Positions 10,128 through 19,059 of a stretch of DNA of 20,181 bases are shown one piece after another; within the stretch, counting starts at the first letter, position 1; every line of letters begins with the position of its first letter. The position numbers and the translations under genes were made by a program. The stretch spans positions 1 to 20,181 of the forward strand of contig JAEPRB010000452.1 in assembly GCA_016758965.1 (NCBI GenBank), given 5' to 3'. The notes beneath the pieces are model-generated. The model saw nothing but the letters and a program-made list of their open reading frames with translations. It made no database searches and had not been told where the DNA came from. The DNA comes from Circinella minor (taxonomy: Eukaryota; Mucoromycota; Mucoromycetes; Mucorales; Lichtheimiaceae).

Positions 10128-10841
10128 TTATATTTCTTGGCTTCGTCCACGAAAGAAATCTCTAGAATTGCACATGCTCAATTCGCGGTTGCAATTATCT
10201 AACTTTTCCTCCAACAACTTAATGATCGTTCGATGTTCGATCGTATATTCTTCGGCACATGCTTCCATCATGGCTTCATTAGCAGTTGTGTGCCAATCCT
10301 GCAACTGCTCTTCAAGTTCCTCTTTCTCCTCCGTATACACCTTTCTTTTTGCTGCTGTTACAGCCTTTTCCATATCTTTTTTAAAACGAATCTCTTCGTT
10401 TTTGTCATCGATCTGACGTTGAAGATCATTGTAGATCATTTGCTTAAGATTCTCTTGAGCGACACTAATTAAGCTCAGTTAGAATGCAGGTAAGTGCGTT
10501 ATACTGTTATGATAAAAACGATGGCTTACAGCTTTTCATCAATAAAAGCGCTCAACTCGGCACAAAATTTTCCCTCCTGGTGCTCTTTCTTCAAACACTC
10601 CAAAACTTCAGCACAATAAGGTGACAACTCGTTTTGCGGCACATTAGAAAGGACATCAAACAATGCTTTAATACTATTCAAAATTTACTAGCACTCAATA
10701 TAATAACAGGTAATAAAAATCTTTTATAACACAATAATGATTTAGAAGAACGTACAACATTGTTTCTCGACCGTATAACTGGCCTAATAACGTGTGGAAA
10801 CTCATTCCATCACTTCCAGTGGTTTGCTGTTTGGTATTCAT
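10128..10841 (-). CDS. CACTA accessory protein 2, 188 aa coiled-coil, three exons
   Basis: Exons 10841-10756, 10673-10530 and 10464-10128 give 188 residues, joined in phase 2 by introns of 82 and 65 nt with donors GTACGT and GTAAGC. Residues 1-76 hold a short folded-looking segment (MSFHTLLGQLYGRE, KALFDVLSNVPQNELSPYC, EGKFCAELSAFIDEKL). Residues about 85-175 are a long charged coiled coil (DDKNEEIRFKKDMEKAV, EEKEELEEQLQDW, KLLEEKLDNCNREL). The exon 1 donor could instead be two bases earlier in the same phase (GTTGTA), changing one or two residues. I know no named family for it. A role as a structural or DNA-bridging partner of the transposase is inference from its place inside the element and its open frame. 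Confidence 0.75.
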
Positions 10842-11488
10842 GTTATTAGTAGAAGAAATTATTTGGTTTTAAAATAAAGGTATCAAAAAAAGTTGAATAA
10901 AAAAAAGTTAATAATCCTTTATTTTTATCGTTCATAAACAATCATGTAAAAGTATATCTTGTGATGTTATTTTCCTCTACTATTATCCCCCCCCCTTGAT
11001 CCAAGAATACTTTGTTTTTACATACCCCTAAATCTCTTTTTATACGATCGGTTTTTTTTTTCTACTAAACACTGTTGTGCATATTTTTTTTTACTATGCA
11101 TGAAAATACTTTTTTTATTACTCTCAACTTCCCCTATTTGTTATTGTTAGCTTAAATGGACCCCCTCACCACAAATAAAAAAAATACATTTTGTTCAAAG
11201 ACTACAACTAATACAGATTTACTTTCTGATGACTTTTTGCTTTTACCAATGCACTTTTTTTAAATTCAGGAAGATTCCGATTTCATTCATTACTCTTTTT
11301 TTTCAATAACTTGGATTTTTAAAATAGTTTTTACAGTTGTAACTGAAATTACTTTTTGAAACGAAAATATACCCCCTAACAGATCGTGCAGCAACTTGCA
11401 TTTACTTAAGAAATTCTTACGTTTTTATTCCTTTTTGTTTATTTCATCATAAAAAAGTGGGGGGATTTCTCCCCTAACTTGGACTCTG
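10842..11488. other. Non-coding right arm of CACTA element
   Basis: About 650 bp, strand-skewed toward T on the + strand, with many T-runs preceded by AC (for example ACTTTTTT at several points from 11107 to 11360) and C-runs at about 10987 and 11160. It should include the promoter of the coiled-coil gene on the - strand. No reading frame is convincing. Confidence 0.5.
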
Positions 11489-11537
11489 GAGAATCCACAA
11501 CTTTTTAACTTATGGATTCTTAGTTGTTTGCGCAGTG
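11489..11537 (-). repeat. Right terminal inverted repeat of CACTA element
   Basis: It ends GTTGTTTGCGCAGTG and mirrors 4096-4144 (47 of 49 positions). It contains AGAATCCA (11490-11497 region) and TGGATTCT (11513-11520). Confidence 0.93.
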
Positions 11538-11540
11538 AAG
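11538..11540. repeat. Target-site duplication AAG, right copy
   Basis: AAG follows the right CAGTG terminus and matches 4093-4095. Confidence 0.85.
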
Positions 11541-11681
11541 ATTTAAATTTGTCATGGCCGTGTGAAGTATGAATATAAGATTAATGATATTAAGATTAGA
11601 CTTTGAGCAGTTGACGATATGATATATCTACGCAGCTGTTATCTGTTATCATTATAGAAGACGGACTTCTGTGTTCTTACA
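11541..11681 (-). mobile_element. Element A 5' LTR, outer (U3) part, probable
   Basis: Past the DNA transposon, the LTR of element A should resume. The segment ends TGTTCTTACA at 11672-11681, whose inverse TGTAAGAACA is a plausible LTR start for the - strand element. Together with 3986-4095 this gives an LTR of about 250 bp, close to the 234 bp of element B. The matching 3' LTR lies outside the window, so this cannot be confirmed here. Confidence 0.4.
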
Positions 11682-12410
11682 AATTATGGTCCAAATAAGG
11701 AAGTACACGAAATGTCAGCAAAGCATAATTAAAAATACGCTGTACTTTAATAATTAAAATGACAAATAATTATCTTTATGAATAATATGTGTTGGATACA
11801 ACAATAGAGGGTGTATAAGGATTAAGAGGTTAATGACAACAAGATAGAGAAGAACATAAGATAGAAAAATATTAACAATAATAATGAACGGAATGAAAAA
11901 GATAAATGAATTTGGATGTGGGAAGAATAAAGTGTGAAGGTATAATCATGAATATATCGGATCATGACATTCTAATAAAAATAAAAAAAATAGGTAAAAA
12001 AGCATAGAATAAGATAAGGTTAAAATGGAGCAATTGACAAGAAAATATGACAATAGGGTAGATAGGATGATAACAGGAATAATAAATAAATAAATAAAAT
12101 AATTATATGGAATAAACGTACGGAAATAAAGAAGTACAGAAATGGTAAAGATAAAAATAAGAATAATGCAAGAGTGCACGGATAGCGAAAAAGGAATAAT
12201 AAAGATAATGGATACAACGAAAAATGCCGATAAAATAATTGATAAAGTCAAAAGTGGAAAAAGGGGTAGAAAAAGAAATAAATGATAACAGATTAGGGCG
12301 ATGGGTTTTGATAGACAGAAAAGGGAATAGTATGATTGACTATGGAAGAATAAATTTTCCATTCGAGCCAATAAAGAACAGAAAAGAGATTCTGGGTTTA
12401 GACCTTTGTT
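11682..12410. other. AT-rich purine-skewed spacer
   Basis: About 730 bp with strong A/G excess on the + strand (long stretches of AATAAA-like words). Open frames here are low-complexity hydrophobic shadows on the pyrimidine strand, without a recognisable domain. It may include a decayed 3' LTR of element B, but I see no match to the 5' LTR inside it. Confidence 0.5.
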
Positions 12411-12452
12411 GTTAAGTGGGTGAGGCCAGAAACCTCACCACACAACGTGTCA
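12411..12452 (-). repeat. Possible start of element B 3' LTR with adjoining polypurine tract
   Basis: On the - strand, TTGGGGGTAT (12462-12453) precedes TGACACGTTGTGTGGT (12452 downward), which is identical over about 16 bases to the start of the 5' LTR at 19059. This is the layout of a polypurine tract next to a 3' LTR. The match ends at once, followed by a hairpin (GTGAGG/CCTCAC at 12419-12437). The rest of the LTR is therefore missing, replaced or strongly diverged. Confidence 0.5.
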
Positions 12453-12605
12453 ATACCCCCAACCAGGCCGAATACCACTTGGATAAGGATAAAAAAAAAT
12501 AATAAGAAGAATAAAATAACAATAAAAAAAAATAAGAAGAAAAAAAAAATGTAATAATTGTAATAAGAATAAGGATAAAAAAAAAATAAAAAAAAAAAGA
12601 AAATA
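12453..12605. other. Element B 3' untranslated A-rich tract
   Basis: Between the integrase stop and the putative polypurine tract lies a nearly pure A/T/G tract on the + strand (about 12487-12600) with several A8-A9 runs. It holds no gene. Confidence 0.5.
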
Positions 12606-14021
12606 CTAGTCTTCTTGTCGCCGATCGATCCACGCATGGTATTGATTCATCGCTCTTTGGACCTGAACATCTGGTATCATCATATGATGTTCGAAAAATG
12701 CTTTCAAATTATCTCCATTAACAGCTGCAGTCAAACGTCTTGAATTTGGTCCTTCTAAATAATAGGTACCATTGCCCCCAATACCAACAACAACCATGGG
12801 ACCCAACCATTTGTCACTAAATTTCCCTTGCGGAACTTTGTCTCGCATCAACACCTGTTCACCTATTTTGAACGGTCTTCTAAATTTGACACGTCAATCA
12901 TACAACATTTTGTCTTTGTTTTTACGTTCCTTGCCCTTCGTCCTTGCTTCATCTCGTAACTGCCTTGACATATGTTCAATAACTTTTGTACGACTAATGA
13001 TTGCATCTTCCAGTTCTCCTTCAACAAAATCTTCCTGCAGTGACGGCCAAGTAGCTGGTGTCCTCAATTCATAACCAAATAGTAATTTCGCCGGTGATAA
13101 CCCTGTTGCTTCATTTGGCATCGTTCTTATTGCAAGTAATGCATGCCCGACATACTTTTCCCAACCTTCTTCATCGTTGTTTTCACACACCAGCTTTGCT
13201 ATCGTCTGCACAACGCCCTGATTCATTCTCTCGCACATACCGTTCACTTGTGCTCTTGCTGACGTAGCAGTAACATGGCGACATCCTAGTCCTTTTAAAA
13301 ATTCACGCATATAGTGCGACTTAAAATTTGATCCTCAATCGGTTAACAGATAACAGGGTACACCAAACATTTGTACCAAATGTGTAAATAAAAATTCAGC
13401 AGTGGTTTCTTCAGTAATATTTTCAACGACCGCCACAATCGGCCAACGGGTCAAGTAGTCAATAGCAACAAGTAAGTATTTTGGCGGTTTTCCTTAATAA
13501 TGAATCGGGCCAACGGCATCGCAACCAACCATGAAAAATGGGTCTGAGGGAGTATCAATTGGTTTCGCGGGATTATGTCTAATTCTTCTTACTCTTGCTC
13601 GGAATTGGCAAGTAGTACAACCTTGGACTAACATACGTACTTTTTCAAACAGGCCAGGACCAGTATACGTCATTTTGAGTCTGCGCCAAGTATTATTTAT
13701 TCCAAAATGGCCTTCATTATGTACGGCTTAGATGACTTCATTTGCAATACCTTCATGTAAAAGTTCAGGGCCTCGTAATTCAGTATCCTTGGAATGACTA
13801 TATAAACGTCCATCAACTAACATATATTTGCTAGCATGGAACCATATTTTTCTTTTGATCTTTTCAGTAGAATCGAGGGGATATCTCTTGTGAGCAAGAT
13901 AATGTACCAAAGATAGATAAAAGGGATAATCCATTAAAAAGAATGTGAATAGAGTACAATAAAATAAATAGATAAAGAGGGGTAAAAATAAAATAAAATA
14001 AAATAAATAAAAAGGAACCAA
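12606..14021 (-). pseudogene. Element B integrase (broken by stop codons)
   Basis: In protein order: a region before the zinc finger (PLDSTEKIKRKIWFHASKYM, VDGRLYSHS), the HHCC domain (LLHEGIANEVI-stop-AVHNEGHFGINN, CTTCQFR), and the catalytic core with VGCDAVGPIHY (first Asp), YLLTD-stop-GSNF (second Asp) and VNGMCERMNQGVVQ (Glu). The C-terminal part reads LLFGYELRTPA and then, after another stop, FKIGEQVLMRDKVPQGKFSD with KWLGPMVVVGIGGNGTYYLE, a chromovirus-type tail. Stops are at 13728-13730, 13494-13496, 13335-13337 and 12894-12896. All lie in one reading frame and fit C-to-T changes in CAA or CGA codons. Residues before about 13935 are low-complexity and probably not integrase. It would have inserted the cDNA into the genome. 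Confidence 0.88.
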
Positions 14022-14745
14022 AAAAGTAAAGTATAATGTAGATTATATTAAAAAATAATCAAAGAAATAAAATAAAGGATAAAATATCGGGCAAAAGATA
14101 AAGAGATAATAACGATTAATATATATATAATAAAAAAAATGAAGATGAAAAGTAATAAGGATAAAATAAGTTCAAATAGAAATCATAAAAAATATTGGAC
14201 TTCGATACCAAAAATTAAGGAAAGGAGAGAAAAGGTGAAAGAGAGTCCTCGTTCATCCTTTATTCATTTGTTCAATTTATATATAAAAAAAAATAATTCT
14301 ATCTAAATGATTTAAACTATATCATTATCATAAAGTATCCTTATCAAAGGAATGCATAATTCTTGTTGTCAAAAAGGTAAAAATAGGGATCGTATCGAAA
14401 TCGCATAAAAAATGGGATCAAAAATAAAGGTTATGTCAAAAATAAAAGGAAGAATGATAATTCCGGAAATGGAAAGTGGAGAGATAGAGAAAAGGAAATA
14501 AAAATAAAAACTCGTGTGACACAATAAAAAGTAAGATAACAATAAAACGGAAACGAGGTATAGGGATAATAAAAATACGGGTAGAAAATAATAATAAGAG
14601 AAATATATAGAGGATAATAAAAATGAATAATAAGAAGAAATACGGAGAAATATGAAAAATAAAATAAAAATATGTGCCAATAAAAATATGGATAATGATA
14701 AAAATATGTAATAATAAAAAGTGTATAAAATAAATAATTGAATTA
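14022..14745. other. AT-rich insertion between element B RNase H and integrase
   Basis: Normally RNase H and integrase are joined by a short linker in one polyprotein. Here about 720-800 bp of A-rich, purine-skewed sequence separates them. No domain is visible, and its frames are hydrophobic low-complexity shadows. I found no clear terminal repeats or target duplication, so its origin is open. Confidence 0.6.
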
Positions 14746-15450
14746 TTACAATAATCGTGATAAAGCATCAGCAGGATTATTTTCACCTTTGATGTATTCC
14801 ACCGTAAAATTGAATTCCATTAATGCGGCCGCCCATCTTTGTATTTTTGGACTTGGTGGTTTTGAATGAGGTCCAAAAATAAATCTCAAACAAGAGTGAT
14901 CAGTGCGCACCAAGAATTCCCGACCAGCCAGATAATGGCGGAACTTGTTACACACCCAAACCAAAGCTAATGCCTCTAAGTGAGTGGCTGCATATGATTT
15001 TTCGGCCCCATGGACCACATGAGAAGTATAAGCTACCACTATTTCTTCACCGCCTTCTAAAGGTACTTGAGACAAAATAGCTGATAATCCTTGACCAGAC
15101 CCATCTGTAGTCAATATTTGTTTTTGGTGCTGATCTGGGAATGAAAGAATGGGTGGCTGTGTCAAAGCATGCTTCAACACCAAAAAAGATTTTTCCTGAT
15201 CTTTACCCTAAACAAAATCTTTTTCTTTCTTCAACAGACATGACAAGGGTTCTGCTACCTTAGCGTATAGCAGCACAAAACGATGATAGAAACCGGCCAT
15301 TCCCAATACCGAGCGAATTCCTTTACGGTCAACAGGTGCTTTCATCGACAACAACTTTTCGACATTCTTTTTATTGGGTTCAACACCGGCAGCAGACACA
15401 GTATGACCTAAATATTCGACCCTTTTGGCGGTAAATACACACTTTTCTTG
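14746..15450 (-). pseudogene. Element B RT thumb/tether and RNase H (broken)
   Basis: After the TGA at 15451 the frame continues QEKCVFTAKRVEYLGHTVSA, then GIRSVLGMAGFYHRFV and AEPLSCLLKKEKDFV, where a TAG (15208-15210) stands in the position usually occupied by Trp. RNase H follows: ILTTDGSGQGLSAILSQV (first Asp), YAATHLEALALVWV (Glu), FLVRTDHSCLRFIFG (Asp) and NNPADALSRLL (final Asp). All four catalytic acidic residues are present. It is in the same frame as the RT entry. Confidence 0.9.
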
Positions 15451-16899
15451 TCATAAACGTAAGTTCACCGATCGACAGGCGTCAAACACCAACTGCAAAT
15501 GACGACAATGTTCTTCTAACGAACACGAATACACAATAATATCATTGATAAAGACTTGTACAAAGTCACCGATATAAGAAGACAATAAAGTAGTCATCGT
15601 ATATTGGAAAGTTGCAGCAGCAGAAGCTAACCCAAACGACATAACGTTAAAGACAAAAGTACCAGCAGAACAAATAAAACCGTTTTTCTCGATCGAATCA
15701 TCACCCATTTTAATCTGCCAATACCCTTGAGCAGCATCCAACGTCGAGAAGTAAATCGGAGGCCTATTACTTGCCAACGAACTCAACAAGGTATTGATGT
15801 GCGGCAACAGATAATTTTCAACTACTGATTGTTTGTTCAGTGCATGGTAGTCAACCACCAAACGTAATTTACTATTAGCCTTACATACGAAAAATACCGG
15901 GGACAAGTATCGACCAGTTGACGGAGGTATTAGACCAAGTTCAAGCACTGTTTTGACTTCTTTACGTAAGTGTTTTTCTTCTTCCCAAGACAAATGGAAA
16001 GGTTTTGAGCAGATGGGATTGTCGGTAGTGGTAGGGATGTGATGCTCGGCAATAGTTATGCGACCTAACCCACTATTCTCGTAAAATATATCTTTAAATT
16101 GTTCTAACGTATGTTGGAGTTCCTTAGGTAATTCATCAATCGCTTTTTCCTCATCTTCGGATTCGACCAGGCCTTGTATTTCTTCGATATAAAATTTTAA
16201 CTCGGGATCATTCTCTTCTGGCTCTTTTTCTAGCATCAATTTTTCTTTTTCGTCTAAATCGACGACGACAGCGAAAACTTCCTTGGCTTTTCCTTTGGTA
16301 TTACTGGCCTCGGGGTAATCAGCCTGTAATTCGACATAACCGCGCCCGTTTTTGGTAGGGATACTAAGGGTAGACTGTTCAATTTTTGGGACAATACCGT
16401 ACACTCTGAACCAAGTAGTTCCTAGTAGACATAAATCACGTTTGTTTGTCGCTTCGATACACATGTGCTCCAGTCGTAATTTTCCGGCCACTCGTATTGG
16501 TACATCCTTTACAATTTTACAAGCTTGATTTGAATTTTCATCCATTGTAGATACTGCCAGCTTATCACCACTCGAAACCAAATGTAATTTATCAACCAAA
16601 GATTGACTAATCACTGACACGCTCGCACCAGAATCGAAAATCGCCTGAACGACTTGACTATTAATTACAATGGGACCACGCAATAGAATACTCTTCTTCA
16701 TATTTTGAAGGTCGTATGGATAATTATATTCAGTATCATCCGAATCGTAATCGTCGTTTTCCTCAGAATTGGAAAGATCGTCACTGTCGTAATTTTCTTC
16801 TGTACTGGCACCTTCATCATCGTTCTTTTCTTCGAAATCGGAATCGTCGCCATGACTTTGATGTTTCGGACCAAGTACTTTCTCAATCGGTTTCTTAAC
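15451..16899 (-). pseudogene. Element B Pol: protease and reverse transcriptase (482-codon open stretch)
   Basis: The open frame begins at GTT (16899-16897), immediately after the gag-frame ATG and one skipped A. It opens with KKPIEKVLG and an acidic Asp/Glu/Ser/Asn linker, then a retropepsin with AIFDSGASVSVIS (active-site DSG), LGTTW and GRGYVEL. RT follows: IAEHHIPTTTDNPI, LIPPSTGRYLSPVFFVCKA, LRLVVDYHALNKQSV, FSTLDAAQGYWQIKM (catalytic Asp), NVMSFGLASAAATFQ and VQVFINDIIVYS. The catalytic pair is Asn-Asp (AAT for GAT). It ends LRL-TGA where CGA (Arg) is likely ancestral. Function: polyprotein maturation and reverse transcription in virus-like particles. Confidence 0.92.
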
Positions 16900-16903
16900 T
16901 CAT
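16893..16903 (-). promoter_or_regulatory. Candidate +1 programmed frameshift site joining element B gag and pol
   Basis: The gag frame ends ATG AGT TAA. The pol frame is closed by TGA one base ahead of GTT, so the only place to pass between them without a stop is the AGT codon, read as a skipped A followed by GTT AAG AAA. Yeast Ty3 shifts +1 at GCG AGU U, so AGU-U is the same slippery codon. A simple indel in a decayed copy is the main alternative. Confidence 0.5.
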
Positions 16904-17464
16904 TTCATCTTTCGAATCGATCTTCAACGCGTTAATATCCATGGCTTGGTTCGACTTGTTCGTCGTATTATGACTGTGTAAAAATTTTAATCTATCACGA
17001 ACATCAACATACGCCTCCTTGTCAAGCACCAACCATTGTGCCATGCTTAAGCCAGAATCGATTTCTTTCAATTTCTTCCATACATCGGACTTCTCTAGAT
17101 CGACTTGTAATTTTCTTTGTGTTGTTCTTTTTCTTGGTGTTTTATTAATTTGATTATTTGCGGGTTTACTTGGAATTCTTTGTGGTGGAGGTGACGAATT
17201 TGGTGGTGTACGAGATGATGATGCCATTACTGTTTGTTGATTAAATAAAGGTAACTTTTGTGATTCGCCTTGTCTTTTTCCTCCACGAAAATTAGTTATT
17301 AATGATGTATCTGATGCACCTCTTTTCCTTCCTCTTACGGCATAGACCTCTGCTGTTTGCACCAAATTGACCTTAGACTGATGCGATGGCCTCCTTGCTG
17401 AATCACTGTTGCCAGGTGAATAATTATTGGGGACGACAGTATCACCCTTTACTGCCGTCCATTG
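16895..17464 (-). pseudogene. Element B Gag C-terminal part
   Basis: This open frame reads QWTAVKGDTVVPNNYSPGNS, then Ser/Pro-rich and basic sequence (SRTPPNSSPPPQRIPSKPA, TPRKRTTQRKLQVDLEKS), then WKKLKEIDSGLSMAQWLVLD and MDINALKIDSKDEMS before TAA. The segment around SGLSMAQWL is typical of the region just before the protease in this class of chromovirus-like elements. It is separated from the zinc knuckle by a one-base shift near 17465, so the ancestral gag was continuous. It is directly followed by pol. Confidence 0.7.
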
Positions 17465-17490
17465 CTATTTCCCTGGTTGTTGTTATGTTG

Positions 17491-18000
17491 TTAGTTAGAC
17501 TGTGTACACCAACTCGAGACATGACCAATTTCACTGCAATGCCAACATCTTGGTGGAGGATGAGGTGGATAATTGGGCGGAGTAGGTCCTCTTGTTGTTA
17601 CTTGGGAATTTAATTGTAACTGAAGCGCCTTTAAGCTTTCAGTAACTTGCGACAATAACGTATTCATTTGTGACACCGAATCTTCTGGCTTGATAGCTGA
17701 TGAGACCGCTGATTGGGGAATACCTACTGAAGCACTAACTTGATTCTTGACACCTTGGTTTTGAGTAAGTTCCTGACCATTCAAATATTTTCTTTGTGCA
17801 TTTTGGATACATATCGCTTTGTTAACTGCTTGTTTCCAAGATGTAAAAACACCTGACTCCTCCATTCGATAAGCGATATTTGGATCAATTGCTTGGGTAA
17901 AATAGCGGGTTTGGAAAAATTTCATCCACCGGATGTCGTATGGCACACGTTAATCCTTCATCTCAGATAATTCAAATATAAACTAAATATAAAAACACTA
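17491..18000 (-). pseudogene. Element B Gag middle part with CCHC zinc knuckle
   Basis: The frame contains PYDIRWMKFFQTRYFTQAID and MEESGVFTSWKQAVNKAI, the C-terminal helix pattern of retrotransposon gag. A Gln/Ser-rich linker, QMNTLLSQVTESLKALQLQL and RCWHCSEIGHVSSWC follow. The last is a perfect C-x2-C-x4-H-x4-C knuckle for RNA packaging, near 17560-17510. A TAA follows TQSN (17491-17493), with an Asn/Gln-rich continuation behind it. Upstream, another TAA lies just before RVPYD. No ATG opens this frame, so it is an internal fragment. Confidence 0.8.
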
Positions 18001-18340
18001 AAATAATCTCACATCGGTTGCTATCTAAATACACAAATAATAAATCTACCACAATGACACCTTATAATAATATAATACAAACAAAGTAATCAAACATAAT
18101 TTATTTATTCATAATCACATAATATACAATTTATCATAATATAACATCATCTACAAATACAGGAAAATACACATCTAAAACATATATATATAAAACTTAC
18201 TTGTAATAGAAATAATTATCTTTTTATCCTTTTATATCATATTATTTTTCATATAATAAAACACCTGAAAGATTCTCACAAGACCTATTCTGTTATCATT
18301 TTATTCTTACCTTATTTTCCTGTTAATTCAATATCCATAA
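18001..18340. other. AT-rich insertion splitting element B gag
   Basis: About 340-400 bp of very AT-rich DNA between two gag fragments that should be contiguous (KLQELFDL and RVPYDIRWM). A 5-bp ATTTG occurs at both possible junctions on the - strand, but no terminal repeats support a named transposon. No intron model removes it without leaving a stop. Confidence 0.55.
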
Positions 18341-18727
18341 ATATCTCACCAGACCAACCAAATCGAACAACTCTTGTAACTTATAAGCTATGCTTTCTAC
18401 CGACTCATTATCCTACTGTTTAATCGCCTCAATTTCGGACCACCAAGCTTCTCGATGTTCTGCTGAGATAAGTCGTGCACGAAAAGCTTCTTCAAAAGCA
18501 TCCCAAGTTAGGATAGAATCTTCCAATGACATCCACCAAAGGCCAGCTTGACCTTTTAGATTAGAACCTACAATTAACAATACTTCGTCATCAGTAAAGT
18601 TTCCCCTTTGCCACAAACGTTTGATTTCATCAAGCCAGACGGTTGGATTTTCGCCTCTCTTTGTTCCAGAAAAAGTTCCCGGTGTGGAAATAAACTTGAA
18701 TATCTTGTTATGTATAGTATCAGACAT
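18341..18727 (-). pseudogene. Element B Gag N-terminal part
   Basis: Start codon at 18727-18725 (MSDTIHNKIFKFISTPGTFSG). It reads TVWLDEIKRLWQRGNFTDDEV, LLIVGSNLKGQAGLWWMSLE and WDAFEEAFRARLISAEHREAW, the standard capsid-like helices of the Retrotrans_gag family (GxA..W..L, W..F...F). A TAG at 18413 interrupts the frame, which continues DNESVESIAYKLQELFDL before the AT-rich insertion. The start lies about 100 bp inside the 5' LTR, as expected. Confidence 0.85.
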
Positions 18728-18800
18728 ATTTCTAAAAAAAAAATAGTAGATAAATAGGTAACGTAAATAATAATACTGGCACGACACGATTTCCTTCTGT

Positions 18801-18822
18801 TATGATCCCGGTCGACCCCCCA
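18801..18822 (-). other. Element B primer-binding site
   Basis: Three bases inside the LTR, the - strand reads TGGGGGGTCGACCGGGAT. This complements a tRNA 3' end with a CCCGG T-stem, a seven-base acceptor strand, discriminator C and CCA. A C discriminator would fit eukaryotic tRNA-Pro, but the assignment is inferred without the organism's tRNA set. Confidence 0.65.
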
Positions 18823-18825
18823 ATT

Positions 18826-19059
18826 TGACACGTGGTGGAGATTCCCTTGTTGAAAAGTCTGTCAAAATAAAAGAAAAGAAAAGGTAAAAATAAAAGTGAA
18901 AGAGCTAGAAAAGATAAAGATTTATTAATTCGCGGCTAAACTGCCCATATTTATACATAATTGAATGGTCACATGACCACCCAAGGATCAATTCTAATTC
19001 ACAAATCACGTGAACCTTATCTTTAGTCTGACCAAACAAAACTACCACACAACGTGTCA
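18826..19059 (-). mobile_element. Element B 5' LTR, 234 bp, full length
   Basis: The ends form an 8-bp inverted pair, TGACACGT at 18826-18833 and ACGTGTCA at 19052-19059. Read on the - strand it contains TATAAATA (plus 18948-18955), then AATAAA (plus 18921-18926), a pyrimidine-rich tail and a primer-binding site just inside. This is the promoter and poly(A) unit of element B. AAAAT (19060-19064) is the candidate target duplication, without a confirmed partner. Confidence 0.85.

Larger units (their letters stand above)
4096..11537. mobile_element. Complete CACTA/EnSpm-like DNA transposon, 7442 bp, three genes
   Basis: The element is bounded by inverted repeats starting CACTGCGCAAACAACTAAG and flanked by an AAG duplication. 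Inside are a + strand four-exon gene (5369-6422), a - strand Tnp2-family transposase gene (6486-9665) and a - strand coiled-coil gene (10128-10841). All three spliced frames are open, with no internal stop and consensus-like GT-AG introns. It sits in the 5' LTR of element A, so it inserted after that element. The CACTG ends, 3-bp duplication and Tnp2/DUF4218-type transposase place it in the CMC (CACTA-Mirage-Chapaev) superfamily. Two-gene layouts (TnpD plus TnpA) are classic in plants; the third gene here is extra. Confidence 0.93.

Noticed and set aside
12398..12637. Hydrophobic Phe/Tyr/Leu-rich reading frames on the - strand as a membrane protein
   Set aside because: They translate the pyrimidine strand of an A-rich low-complexity tract; the amino acids follow from base composition and overlap the integrase tail.
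12883..12894. AATTTGACACGT identical to the inner edge of the element B LTR (18822-18833)
   Set aside because: It lies inside a well-read integrase segment, and the similarity stops after 12 bases; taken as chance, helped by a stop mutation.
14369..14786. Phe/Ile-rich - strand frames as membrane genes
   Set aside because: Two overlapping frames give the same kind of hydrophobic sequence from skewed DNA; no start context, domain or conserved motif.
17960..18380. Spliceosomal intron within element B gag (GTGAGA donor)
   Set aside because: Every acceptor tried leaves the TAA before RVPYD or the wrong frame, and retrotransposon gag is rarely spliced.
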